From Xestospongia muta (lineage: Eukaryota > Porifera > Demospongiae > Haplosclerida > Petrosiidae): a stretch of DNA of 64,000 nucleotides. This document shows, one piece after another, positions 42,007 through 57,187 of the stretch (the first letter of the stretch is position 1; the number at the start of each line of letters is the position of its first letter). The position numbers and the translations under genes are program-made. Under the pieces are notes generated by a model. The model did no database searches. It saw only the letters and a program-made list of their open reading frames with translations, and was not told the DNA's origin. The stretch covers positions 496,001 through 560,000 of the forward strand of contig OY848921.1 in the NCBI GenBank assembly GCA_963693285.1. Direction: 5' to 3'.

Positions 42007-43134
42007 ATGTCCACTAGACTGCTTCCATTTCTGATTACCAGTAAACCAATCTTAATTGCAGTCAATTGCTACATACCACTCGTGCAGCTTTCACTTATAA
42101 ATCACGTGAGACATTATGCAACACGAAACCCACTTCAACGGAGAACCATTAAGGAGTTAATTAAAGGAGTCTCTGGAGGTCGAGGGGGACGAGGAGGCAG
42201 AGGACGAAGAAAGGGTGGAGCCAAGGGTTTGAAACCACCAGAGGAGTTGAGAGTAGGGCGTGGAGCAGGTGGAGTTAGGTGGCCTGGACTTAGTTATCCG
42301 TTGCCACAAGTTAAATCAATGCAATTATGGGACAAGGAAAAGCTAATTATTCAAACTGTAGATGAAAAATCAGAAGAATGGGACAATGAGGATATAGGCG
42401 TAGTTGATCTTCGTAAATTTGAAGACTCTAAAATGTTTAAAAGAAGAATATCAGAGAAAAATTGGAGCCGCAAAGGATGGAGTGGACAGAGTTGGGGAGG
42501 ACGCTTTGTCGGCTGTCCTGAATCACCTGATGGTCAACCACTTTTTGATTTCCATTCGATTGTCATTGAAATGAAAAGAGTGGCAAATCAAACACGAGGT
42601 GGTAAAAAGCGTACAATTAGTTGTCTCGTAATTGTTGGAAATGGCAATGGTGCAGCAGGATTTGCCGTGGGAAAAGGAGATGATGCTAGAACAGCTATCC
42701 GGAAAGCAAAAAATAAAGCTGTCAATTATCTACAAGTTATTCCTCTTTGTGACAATCACACTATTTATCACAACATTAAGACAAAATATTGTAAGACACA
42801 GATTCTCATGGAGCGCAAGGTCAAAGGTCATGGTCTTCGATGTCAGCGAGCAATCACAGCCATATCAGAATTGGTAGGGATAAAAGATATGCGAGCCAAA
42901 ATTATTGGATCAACAAATCCCCTCAATATAGTCCGAGCAACTTTTAGAGGATTGTCTTTACAAGAAACTCATCAAGATCTTGCTGATCGAACTGGCAAAT
43001 TTCTTGTTGAATTTCGACACGAGACCAACATGAGACCAGTTGTTGTAGCTATACCACAAGACCAAAAAAACATTGATATATCTCTTTTAAAAGAATTACA
43101 AATGCTCCCTCATTCTCATAGCTCAATATCATAA
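42007..43134 (+). CDS. MRPS5: Mitochondrial small-subunit ribosomal protein uS5m
   Basis: An intronless 375-residue reading frame for the mitochondrial uS5 protein, which shapes the mRNA entrance and decoding region of the 28S subunit. The N-terminus (MSTRLLPFLITSKPILI) looks like a matrix-targeting presequence and supports the start at 42007. An in-frame ATG at 41848 would overlap the GAS2-like start codon and is less likely. A Gly/Arg-rich segment (GGRGGRGGRGRRKGG) precedes the S5 domain (SCLVIVGNGNGAAGFAVGKG, ARTAIRKAKNKA, then VKGHGLRCQRAITAISELVG and IKDMRAKIIGSTNPLNIVRA). Its last ~140 nt plus downstream sequence are duplicated at 49082-49340. Confidence 0.95.
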   Translation: MSTRLLPFLITSKPILIAVNCYIPLVQLSLINHVRHYATRNPLQRRTIKELIKGVSGGRGGRGGRGRRKGGAKGLKPPEELRVGRGAGGVRWPGLSYPLPQVKSMQLWDKEKLIIQTVDEKSEEWDNEDIGVVDLRKFEDSKMFKRRISEKNWSRKGWSGQSWGGRFVGCPESPDGQPLFDFHSIVIEMKRVANQTRGGKKRTISCLVIVGNGNGAAGFAVGKGDDARTAIRKAKNKAVNYLQVIPLCDNHTIYHNIKTKYCKTQILMERKVKGHGLRCQRAITAISELVGIKDMRAKIIGSTNPLNIVRATFRGLSLQETHQDLADRTGKFLVEFRHETNMRPVVVAIPQDQKNIDISLLKELQMLPHSHSSIS

Positions 43135-43261
43135 AATATTTGTCATTGTATTGTATAAAGATAATAGTATAAGTTAAGACACAGTTGTAAGAAAGTGTTT
43201 TGACATATCAACACAAATCTACATTTTAAAATGGTTTTAAAACTCAAAATATGTTAATATG

Positions 43262-43385
43262 AGTAGAATTCCCAACAAAGAGGAAAAAAATATTCCCAAT
43301 ATCCATAATGAACTTACAATGTTGTTTTTCTTGAAATAGTCATCTTTTGTTAGTGGGAATAAAATTTAATTGGTACCATCTCTTT
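43262..43385 (-). pseudogene. Chimeric desaturase remnant
   Basis: Between MRPS5 and desaturase copy 1 three desaturase-locus pieces are joined. 43262-43312 matches the type-2 exon at 50991-51037 (cccaacaaag...atattcccaatatccat). 43313-43348 matches the 3' part of the YFKKNNI exon seen at 58955. From about 43349 the sequence is the upstream region of other copies (compare 55029). It has no open frame and is a relic. Confidence 0.8.
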
Positions 43386-43752
43386 TCACTTGTATTTATT
43401 GTTAACAACTCAACTCATTCAATAGTTTACAGTGTAGTTGACAGACATGTGTAATACTAATGAAGTAATTATCACAATTGGGAGTAGTCAGTGACATTAA
43501 GGAAATATGTAGCTACACCTGTTTATTAATGTCTCATGTTATAGAGGCAACATGTAAAAGGAGAGGAAATATGGATAGCCAGACTAGTCCCCAGGCATAT
43601 CTGATCTTACCTGATCTTACCTGAACCGTCTATGCATATTCAATAGCATGTGTGCACAATATCACCTGATATTATTATTATTATTAAATGACCTTTATAA
43701 AACAAAAATTAATTTAATCACATCATAGCAGCATCAGGTTTATGCTAATTAA

Positions 43753-46043
43753 TTAATTATCTTTCTTTTCTGGTTTCTGTCCAAGTTTATGCAAAAGATT
43801 AATATGGCTGGCAAAGGCCTCTCCAGCTGTTTCCACACAATGATATTGTATACCAAACTCCTTACATGTTTGTTTAACAATGGGTGTGATAAGTGGATAA
43901 TATGACTGAATAACACCGGGAAAAAGATGGTGAGCAACATGATTATTGAGTGTACCACTAAACACAGTCCAAAACCAACTATCTGTATTGTAGTCTTGAG
44001 TGGTCTCTACTTGCATCTCAGCCCTATAGTGTAACATACGTAATATACTGACTATCTTGTTACTAATAATAGTAACAGATAGACTAATAATAGTAACAGA
44101 TAGACTAATAATAGTAACATGGTAGGCTTATCATTACCAATGATAACTAACTCACCAGTCTCTGTGTATTATATTATTTTCATCTTCTTTAGGCCAATCT
44201 ACCTAAATTTAGTTATAAACACAGCAGTTGGTATTATGTTAAATTCTTACTTCACTGTTAACATGTGATACTTCAAAAGTAAAAGCAAACAAATAACTAA
44301 TTGTGAAATCAGCTATTACATTATAAAATATCTAAAAGAATAAGCCATGTTACTAATAATAGACTATTACGAATGTCATGTTACTAATAATAGACTATTA
44401 CAAATGTCATGATACAATTACTAATAGATTGTTTTGAAAATAATCATTATTACAATAAAAATCTTGTTTCTAATAATAGAACTTGTTACTAAATAACTTA
44501 CCACTGATGTCAAAGGCATGAATTGACAAGGTATATAGAAATGAGTGATAAAATATACAAATTTTCCTCCAAAGAACGTAACCCACTGGCTAAATGTTAG
44601 TGGATTGATATGAAAGGAGTCTAGAAAATTATCAAGTATTACAACTAAAGTGTAATAGTCCTGGTATAACTGACCAAACCCCCCTCTAAAAAAAGTAATC
44701 ATATTATCTCTTCTTATTAAAGTTCCAAGCTATAAACAGATGTCATTAATGAAAATCTATAGGATTAAATGAACTTACAAAACCATACAATATTGGTGCA
44801 TAAATGTGTTGATAAGGATATCGAGACATCCACTTTTGATCAGATTTTATTCTCCGAATATCAGGCTCTTCCTAAGAAGGTATGGATGCATAAAATGAAC
44901 AAAAATAAATTAATAAATCTTACAGGTGGGGCAGTTATTATGTCATGATCTAATCCATCAACATTAGTATAAATATGATGACTCAATGTATGCTATATAA
45001 TACAAATAATAATAGTCACCTAATACAGGTTCAACTCACTTCATGTTTCCATATCAACAAAGAAATTCCTTGACAGAAATCAAGTGATAAATTCCCAAAA
45101 AACTGCCATATCCAAGGATTATGTGTGAAAGAATGGTGACTACAATGCAATAAAAGGTTTAATATATATAAACATTATAATCACAGGGAATTTACATCTA
45201 GGAAAGTTCTATTAACTCCTTAAATCTAATCAGTAATTCAAGATTATGTGAATAGGACCCATGTTGCCAAGGGCTCCAGATATTATGAAAAAGAGTCTTG
45301 TGATGTACCTGCAGTCGTGTCCAAGGTGCATGAACAAAGCTCCAAATAACCCCCAGGAAACGGCAAAGAAAATTCCTGGAGGCCATGATGCATGAAATAG
45401 AATCTAGAAGTGAAGAGAAAATTTCATAACAATTTGATAGATAACTTACCACACCACAGTAACTAAGGACCATTAGAGCAAAGTAAATAAAATATCGTAA
45501 AAACATCCAATAATCTATTTTAGGGTCCTGTAAAATATCAGAACCAGTATCGCTATATCTGAACTTACAATGTTGTTTTTCTTGAAATACTCATCCACTC
45601 TTTGTTTTAAAGTTGTATAAAATTCACTGAAATAAGTTCAACATATTCACCTAAAATATTAAAGTCAACTTACCTTCTCTTAGGGAAGACAGGCATTTCA
45701 TTATCAACAAGTTCTCCAACATAGTACTTCTCCAATATCCTACAAACACACTCATTTCATCTTACCATTCTCTACAACAACACATACTTGACTGTATCTA
45801 ATTTATGATAGGACTCAAATAATTGTGTTATATCTCTACCAGCTCCCAACATTATCTGATTCACACCTCCAGGATGCTGAGAGACAAAACTACTAACATC
45901 ATATACCTGAAAATAATTATAAAGAATATGATTCAAAATTCCCTCTCTCTTTGCAATAAACAAACCTTTCCTCTATAAGCTACATGAGCATTATCTCTAC
46001 GATTAAGTTGACTCAATTTCTTCCAAGTAAATTTTCTGGCCAT
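43753..46043 (-). CDS. Front-end fatty-acid desaturase, copy 1 (HVAHH type)
   Basis: A complete cytochrome-b5-fused acyl desaturase of the ER membrane, read in about 12 small exons from MARKFTWKKLSQLN to GQKPEKKDN. The b5 haem motif is SSFVSQHPGGVNQIMLGAGR. Histidine box 1 is GHDCSHHSFTHNP, box 2 is HTLSHHIYTNVDG and box 3 is NNHVAHHLFPGV. The b5 linker KYYVGELVDNEMPVFPK and the overall order are most like the Mortierella-type delta-5 desaturases, which I recall carry YYVGTLVSNELPIFP and YQAVHHLFP, rather than vertebrate FADS1/2. Front-end desaturases normally have Gln as the first residue of box 3; here it is His. Regiospecificity is unknown. Introns and flanks are almost identical to copies 2 and 4. 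Confidence 0.9.
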
Positions 46044-46638
46044 CTTAAGACAAAACAAAAGTGGCCCTTACACAGAAGAGCAGGAATGGTACAATTATCC
46101 AACGTGGTTATTTCACTCTGTTGAAGTTAGCAACACATTCACCATGAATAGTCAAGGAAGAATTGAGAAAACACTGTTTGGTGAACTAAGTTTATCAGTG
46201 TATATCTGGTTTATATTAGTAGTCAATCTTACTTCCTGGCCTTTTTTAGTGGGAATGAAATTTAATTGGCACCATGTCTTTTCACTTGTATTTATTGTTA
46301 ACAGCTCAACTCATTCAATAGTTTACAGTGTAGTTGACAGACATGTGTAATACTAATGAAGTAATTATCACAATTGGGAGTAGTCAGTGACATTAAGGAA
46401 ATATGTAGCTACACCTGTTTATTAATGTCTCGTGTTATAGAGGCAACATGTAAAAGGAGAGGAAATATGGATAGCCAGACTAGTCCCCAGGCATATCTGA
46501 TCTTACCTGAACCATCTATGCATATTCAATAGCATGTGTGGACAATATCACCTGATATTATTATTATTATTAAATGACCTTTATAAAACAAAAATTAATT
46601 TAATCACATCATAGCAGCATCAGGTTTATGCTAATTAA
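46044..46638. other. Intergenic unit between desaturase copies 1 and 2
   Basis: It contains the upstream region of copy 1 and the downstream region of copy 2. The segment around 46240-46560 is nearly identical to 43350-43690, 48570-48760 and 55030-55240, so it is part of the duplicated unit. Confidence 0.75.
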
Positions 46639-48405
46639 TTAATTATCTTTCTTTTCTGGTTTCTGTCCAAGTTTATGCAAAAGATTAATATGGCTGGCAA
46701 AGGCCTCTCCAGCTGTTTCCACACAATGATATTGTATACCAAACTCCTTACATGTTTGTTTGACAATGGGTGTGATAAGTGGATAATATGACTGAATAAC
46801 ACCGGGAAAAAGATGGTGAGCAACATGATTATTGAGTGTACCACTAAACACAGTCCAAAACCAACTATCTGTGCTGTAGTCTTGAGTGGTCTCTACTTGC
46901 ATCTCAGCCCTATAGTGTAACATACGTAATATACTGACTATCTTGTTACTAATAATAGTAACAGATAGACTAATAATAGTAACAGATAGACTAATAATAG
47001 TAACATGGTAGGCTTATCATTACCAATGATAACTAACTCACCAGTCTCTGTGTATTATATTATTTTCATCTTCTTTAGGCCAATCTACCTAAATTTAGTT
47101 ATAAACACAGCAGTTGGTATTATGTTAAATTCTTACTTCACTGTTAACATGTGATACTTCAAAAGTAAAAGCAAACAAATAACTCATTGTGAAATCAGCT
47201 ATTACATTATAAAATATCTAAAAGAATAAGCCATGTTACTAATAATAGACTATTACGAATGTCATGTTACTAATAATAGACTATTACAAATGTCATGATA
47301 CAATTACTAATAGATTGTTTTGAAAATAATCATTATTACAATAAAAATCTTGTTTCTAATAATAGAACTTGTTACTAAATAACTTACCACTGATGTTAAA
47401 GGCATGAATTGACAAGGTATATAGAAATGAGTGATAAAATATACAAATTTTCCTCCAAAGAACGTAACCCACTGGCTAAATGTTAGTGGATTGATATGAA
47501 AGGAGTCTAGAAAATTATCAAGTATTACAACTAAAGTGTAATAATCCTGGTATAACTGACCAAACCCCCCTCTAAAAAAAGTAATCATATTATCTCTTCT
47601 CACTAAAGTTCCAAGCTATAAACAGATGTCATTAATGAACATCTATAGGATTAAATGAACTTACAAAACCATACAATATTGGTGCATAAATGTGTTGATA
47701 AGGATATTGAGACATCCACTTTTGATCAGATTTTATTCTCCGAATATCAGGCTCTTCCTAAGAAGGTATGGATGCATAAAATGAACAAAAATAAATTAAT
47801 AAATCTTACAGGTGGGGCAGTTATAATGTCATGATCTAATCCATCAACATTAGTATAAATGTGATGACTCAATGTATGCTATATAAAACATATAATAATA
47901 GTCACCTAATACAGGTTCAACTTACTTCATGTTTCCATATCAAAAAAGAAATTCCTTGACAGAAATCATATGATAAATTCCCAAAAAACTGCCATATCCA
48001 AGGATTATGTGTGAAAGAATGGTGACTACAATGCAATGAAAGGTTATATATATATATGAATATTATAATCACAGGGAATTTACACCTAGGAAAGTTCTAT
48101 TAAACCCCTTATATCTAATCAGTAATTCAAGAATATATGAATAGGACCCATGTTGCCAAGGGCTCCAGACATTATGAAAAAGAGTCTTGTGATGTACCTG
48201 CAGTCGTGTCCAAGGTGCATGAACAAAGCTCCAAATAACCCCCAGGAAACAGCAAAGAAAATTCCTAGAAGCCATGATGCATGAAATAGAATCTAGAAGT
48301 GAAGAGAAAATTTTCATAACAATTTGATAGATAACTTACCACACCACAGTAACTAAGGACCAGTAGAGCAAAGTAAATAAAATATCGTAAAAACATCCAA
48401 TAATC
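46639..48405 (-). pseudogene. 5'-truncated desaturase, copy 2
   Basis: It is homologous to copy 1, with the catalytic exons present from DYWMFLRYFIYFAL to GQKPEKKDN, and box 3 again HVAHH. The start codon and all cytochrome-b5 exons are missing. At about 48405 the 'ccaataatct' of the DYWMF exon is joined directly to 'aacgtggttaattc', which lies upstream of the start codon in copies 1 and 4. The junction is a simple internal deletion. Transcription could still occur from the retained upstream region, but a normal b5-fused protein cannot be made. Confidence 0.85.
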
Positions 48406-49081
48406 TAACGTGGTTAATTCCTTCTGTTGAAGTTAGCAACACGTTCGCCAGGATATTTGAATAGTCAAAGAAAGAATTGAGAAAACATTGTTTGGTGAAG
48501 TAAGTTTATCAGTGTATATCTGGTTTATATTAGTAGTCAATCTTATTTCCTGGCCTTTTTTAGTGGGAATGAAATTTAATTGGCACCATGTCTTTTCACT
48601 TGTATTTATTGTAAACAACTCAACTCATTCAATAGTTTACAGTGTAGTTGACAGACATGTGTAATACTAATGATGTAATTATCACAATTGGTAGTAGTCA
48701 GTGACATTAAGGAAATATGTAGCTACACCTGTTTATTAATGTCTTGTGTTATAGAGGCAACATGTAAAAGGAAGTTTATACATACGGATATATATTCCAA
48801 ACCCACTATTATGATTGCTAATACATTGGTCTTCCACCATTATATATAGTGTCTAACACAGCTAGTACTATATGTCAATAACTTGTTATACTACCATTTA
48901 TAATAGATGGATGATACCATTATACAATGTAGCGTTGTTAATAGTATCCAGGTATCGCTTAGTTTTTTTTACTATTGAAACTGTGATGTCATATAATACA
49001 AGTGAATTATCACAAACTTTTGTGAAGCTGAATTATGACTTTAAGAAAATTGTATAATAATGGTATATGTTTAACAATAGA
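48406..49081. other. Duplicated desaturase upstream region
   Basis: Nearly identical over its length to 54875-55560 upstream of copy 4 (gttagcaacacgttcgccag, then the 'gtctaacacagctagtacta' stretch). It has no supported gene. Confidence 0.75.
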
Positions 49082-49344
49082 CTGTGATAAAGTTAACAAA
49101 TTTCTTGTTGAATTTTGACACAAGACCATTTGTTGTAGCTATACTTCAAGACAAAAAAACATTGCTATATCTCTTTTAAAAGAATTACAAATGCTCCCTC
49201 ATTCTCATAGCTCAATATCATAAAATATTAGTCATTGTATTGTATAAAGATAATAGTATAAGTTAAGACACAATTATAAGAAAGTGTTTTGACATATCAA
49301 CACAAATCTACATTTTAAAATGGTTTTAAAACTCAAAATTAATG
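49082..49344 (+). pseudogene. 3' fragment of MRPS5
   Basis: This copies 42985-43250, i.e. the last ~45 codons, stop and downstream sequence of MRPS5 with small deletions and substitutions (caaatttcttgttgaatttt, ...gctccctcattctcatagct). The frame is broken near 49110. The match ends just before the stop codon of desaturase copy 3. Confidence 0.88.
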
Positions 49345-52371
<3,027 letters not shown>

Positions 52372-52513
52372 ATCTGATATTACCTGAATCGCTATGCATA
52401 TTCAGTAGCACGTGTGGACAATATCACCTGATATTATTATTAATCATAAATGACCTTTTTCAAACAAAAATTAATTAATCACATCATAGCAACATCAGGT
52501 TTATGCCAATTAA

Positions 52514-54832
52514 TTAATTATCTTTCTTTTCTGGTTTCTGTCCAAGTTTATGCAAATAATTGATATGGCTGGCAAAACCCTCTCTAGCTGTTTCCATATA
52601 ATGATATTTTATACCAAACTCTTTACATGTTTGTTTAACAATGGGTGTGATAAGTGGATAATATGACTGAATAACACCGGGAAAAAGATGGTGAGCAACA
52701 TGATTATTGAGTGTACCACTAAACACAGTCCAAAACCAACTATCTGTGCTGTAGTCTTGAGTGGACTCTACTTGAGTCTCAGCCCTATAGTGTAACATAC
52801 GTAATATACTGACTATCTTGTTACTAATAATAGTAACAGATAGACTAATAATAGTAACATGGTAGGCTTATCATTACCAATGATAACTTACTCACCAGTC
52901 TCTGTGTATTATATTATTTTCATCTTCTTTAGGCCAATCTACCTAAATTTAGTTATAAACACAGCAGTTGGTATTATGTTAAATTCTTACTTCACTGTTA
53001 ACATGTGATAGTTCAAAAGTAAAAGCAAACAAATAACTCATTGTGAAATCAGTTATTACATTATAAAATATCTAAAAGAATAAAGCCATGTTACTAATAA
53101 TAGGTTATTACAAATGTCATGTTACTAATAATAGACTATTACAAATGTCATGTTACTAATAATAGACTATTACAAATGTCATGATACAATTATTAATAGA
53201 TTGTTTCGAAAATAATCATTATTACAATGAAAATCTTGTTTCTAACAATAGAACTTGTTACTAAATAACTTACCACTGATGTTAAAGGCATGAATTGACA
53301 AGGTATATAGAAATGAGTGATAAAATATACAAATTTTCCTCCAAAGAACGTAACCCACTGACTGAATGTTAGTGGATTGATATGAAAGGAGTCTAGAAAA
53401 TTATCAAGTATTACAACTAAAGTATAATAGTCCTGGTATAACTGACCAAACCCCCCTCTAAAAAAAGTAATCATATTATCTCTTCTCACTAAAATTCCAA
53501 GCTATAAACAGATGTCATTAATGAAAATCTATAGGATTAAATGAACTTACAAAACCATACAATATTGGTGCATAAATGTGTTGATAAGGATATCGAGACA
53601 TCCACTTTTGATCAGATTTTATTCTCCGAATATCAGGCTCTTCCTAATAAAGAACGGATGCATAAAATGAACAAAAATAAATTAATAAATCTTACAGGTG
53701 GGGCAGTTATAATGTCATGATCTAATCCATCAATATTAGTATAAATGTGATGACTCAATATATGCTATATAATACAAATAATAATAGTCACCTAATACAG
53801 GTTCAACTTACTTCATGTTTCCATATCAATAAAGAAATTCTTTGACAGAAATCATATGATAAATTCCCAAAAAACTGCCATATCCAAGGATTATGTGTGA
53901 AAGAATGGTGACTACAATACAATGAAAGGTTATATATATATATGAATATTATAATCACAGGGAATTTACACCTAGGAAAGTTCTATTAAACCCCTTATAT
54001 CTAATCAGTAATTCAAGAATATATGAATAGGACCCATGTTGCCAAGGGCTCCAGACATTATGAAAAAGAGTCTTGTGATGTACCTGCAGTCGTGTCCAAG
54101 GTGCATGAACAAAGCTCCAAAGAACCCCGAGGAAACAGAAAAGAAAATTCCTAGAAACCATGATGCATGAAATAGAATCTAGAAGTGAAGAGAAAATTTC
54201 ATAACAATTTGATAGATAACTTACCACACCACAGTAACTAAGGACCATTAGAGCAAAGTAAATAAAATATCGTAAAAACATCCAATAATCTATTTTAGGG
54301 TCCTGTAAAAATATCAGAACCAGTATCTGTTATTAATATATCTGAACTTACAATGTTGTTTTTCTTGAAATATTCATCCACTCTTTGTTTTACAGTTGTA
54401 TAAAATTCACTGAAATATGTTCAACATATTCACCTAAAATATTAAACTCAACTTACCTTCTCTTAGGGAAGACAGGCATTTCATTATCAACAAGTTCTCC
54501 AACATAGTACTTCTCCAATATCCTACAAACACACTCATTTCATCTTACCATTCTCTACAACAACACATACTTGACTGTATCTAGTTTATGATAGGACTCA
54601 AATAATTGTGTTATATCTCTACCAGCTCCCAACATTATCTGATTCACACCTCCAGGATGTTGAGAGACAAAACTACTAACATCATATACCTGAAAATAAA
54701 GAGAATATGATTCAAAATTCCCTCTCTCTTTGCAATAAACAAACCTTTCCTCTATAAGCTACATGAGCATTCTCTCTACGATTAAGTTGTTTCAACTCCT
54801 TCCAAGTAAATTTTCTGGCCATTTTGAGACAA
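52514..54832 (-). CDS. Front-end fatty-acid desaturase, copy 4 (HVAHH type)
   Basis: A complete copy, very similar to copy 1 in exons, introns and flanks. It starts MARKFTWKELKQLNRRENAH, has b5 SQHPGGVNQIMLGAGR, box 1 GHDC-SHHSFTHNP, box 2 HTLSHH or a close variant, box 3 NNHVAHHLFPGV, and ends GQKPEKKDN. Coding differences from copy 1 are scattered (for example KYHYMETAREGFASH for QYHCVETAGEAFASH), and no frame break was seen in the exons I followed. The function is as for copy 1: introducing a double bond between an existing one and the carboxyl end, with specificity unknown. Confidence 0.88.
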
Positions 54833-57187
54833 AAAGCAACCTTTACATAGAAGAGCAGGAATAGTACAATTAACCAATGTGGTTAATTCACTCTGTTGAA
54901 GTTAGCAACACGTTCGCCAGGATATTTGAATAGTCAAAGAAAGAATTGAGAAAACATTGTTTGGTGAAGTAAGTTTATCAGTGTGTATCTGGTATATATT
55001 AGTAGTCAATCTTATTTCCTGGCCTTTGTTAGTGGGAATAAAATTTAATTGGTACCATCTCTTTTCACTTGTATTTATTGTTGACAACTCAACTCATTCA
55101 ATAGTTTACAGTGTAGTTGACAGACATGTGTAATACTAATGAAGTAATTATCACAATTGGGAGTAGTCAGTGACATTAAGGAAATATGTAGCTGCATCTG
55201 TTTATTAATGTCTTGTGTTATAGAGGCAACATGTAAGAGTAAGTTTATACATATGGATATATATTCCAAACCCACTGTTATAATTGTTAATACATTGGTC
55301 TTCCACCATTATATATAGTGTCTAACACAGCTAGTACTATATGTCAATAACTTGTTATACTACCATTTATAATAGATGGATGATACCATTATACAATGTA
55401 GCATTGTTAATAGTATCCAGGTATTGATTATTTTTTTACTATTGAAACTGTGATGTCATTAGAATACGAGTAAGTTATCACAAAGTTTTATGAAGCTAAA
55501 TTATGACTTTAAGGAAATTATATAATAATGGTATATGTTTAACAATAGACTGTGATGAAGTCAATAAGAAGTATACATTGTGGTTGGTTCAAGGGTATGT
55601 ACCATCATCTGTACGGTTATGTCACCACAATATTTTAGGAACAGGTGGATCTCAATTATTCGACCAAGTATTCTTATAATTCCTGTATATCATTAAATAA
55701 ATCTAACAGATTCATTACAGTGATATCAGTATGTATGTATAATGAGTGTAATATAACTACTGAGTTTGATCCACGATATTATCACTATCACCTTCCATGC
55801 GCTATCAGTCATAGCCTTATGAACATTATAATACTGTATGAACTTTGTCTCTATCATTAAAGTAGAAGAAATGTACTAAAAATGAACAAATGGTCATATT
55901 GCTGGGCAGGGAAGACACACCCACGTTAAAGCAACTAATGATAGTAGAGTGCTTCTTGGTGTAACTTGACTGATGATGTAACAACATGTCCTATGATGAC
56001 ATCACTATGTGTCATAGAGTTAATAATGTTAAGTTTGGTTTAGGGTTTAGATGTTATCAATATGATGACATCACTATGTGTCATTGCATTATGATGTCAT
56101 CATAGTCAAGTTACACCAAGAACCACCCTGATAGTAATTGCACTCACTGGACACACTTGAATATCAAGTTGTTGTTTACATTCGAAGTCTTAGTTACCAC
56201 CAATAAGAGAAAATGTACTACAAATGAACAAATGATCTTATTGCTGGGCGGGGAAGACACACCCACATCAAAATAATTAATTAATATTGTTAGCAAAGGA
56301 TGCAAGTTGAATAATTTTACATGCATGTTACAGAAATTGTTAAAACTAGAGGAACATACCTGTTGTTGACTCCAAATTTCTTCCATTATTAAGAGCAAGA
56401 GGCTTTAGTAGTGTTACAAAATATGTAAGGCTTTTAAAACTTTAACCAAGTACAAAAAGTAATAAATTCTAGAACAAAAAATTTGTCAGAGAAAGACGTG
56501 ATCATATATCCTATTTATTGTCCACAACATGAGATTCTCATCATCAGTACCAACAATATATACATCTGGGATACATTACATAAGTTGTTAATGTAAAGTA
56601 TAAGGTCATATATTAAGTTGATTCATATTATAATATAGTCGGCCTCATATAATAAACAGCATATGATAAGAAATTATTGCATGAGATTACATTTCAAAAA
56701 ACACAGGTTATATTTGTGTACATTGTCATAGTTTTAACTATCCATTCATGAGTGGAGATACTCTCATTTCAAAGTACATTACACATGTTCTAATTTACTT
56801 TATGATACTTGGGTCAGCAACTCCAGACTGGTTTGGTATAGAGAATTTTTCAAGTAAATTCATAGCTAGTTGTTGTCACATCACCTCCATAATCGTAGGT
56901 TTGTTGAAGTTTACGGAATGCTAACATCTTCCTAAAGCTCTCGGAAATGGTGAAAACCACACTCAGTACTCAAGAAGGCTAAAGAATTAAACATGTACAA
57001 TTTCTTCTTGCCCAGACTCTGTCTACTTCATAATGTTTATGTAAAAATGTGTGATTAAAGAAATCCAAAATAACAAGACAAGGTAATATGGTTTTTAAAG
57101 TTTGTGGTATTTTGGTATTCTTGGTTATTGAAAGTACATTTTATAATATTGTAATATGGATAAATAGATTTGATTGTAAATAATTAT
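54833..57187. other. Spacer between desaturase copies 4 and 5
   Basis: It begins with the shared upstream region (to about 55560) and then has unique AT-rich sequence. A short duplication (aaatgaacaaatg..tattgctgggc.gggaag) occurs at 55880 and 56220, on either side of a MITE. No gene is supported; the small frames at 55645 and 56144 lack any recognisable content. Confidence 0.6.
55947..56128. mobile_element. hAT-like MITE, copy B
   Basis: A 182-nt element. A perfect 19-nt inverted pair, TTCTTGGTGTAACTTGACT, lies at 55953-55971 and 56104-56122, extended by near-matching outer bases. It is flanked by an exact 8-bp direct repeat TGATAGTA (55939-55946, 56129-56136). It has no coding capacity. 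The interior matches copy A. Confidence 0.88.

Noticed and set aside
54902..55275. Small minus-strand frames upstream of desaturase copy 4 (also 48433-48618)
   Set aside because: They fall in the duplicated upstream region and are not continuous among copies, so they are chance frames.
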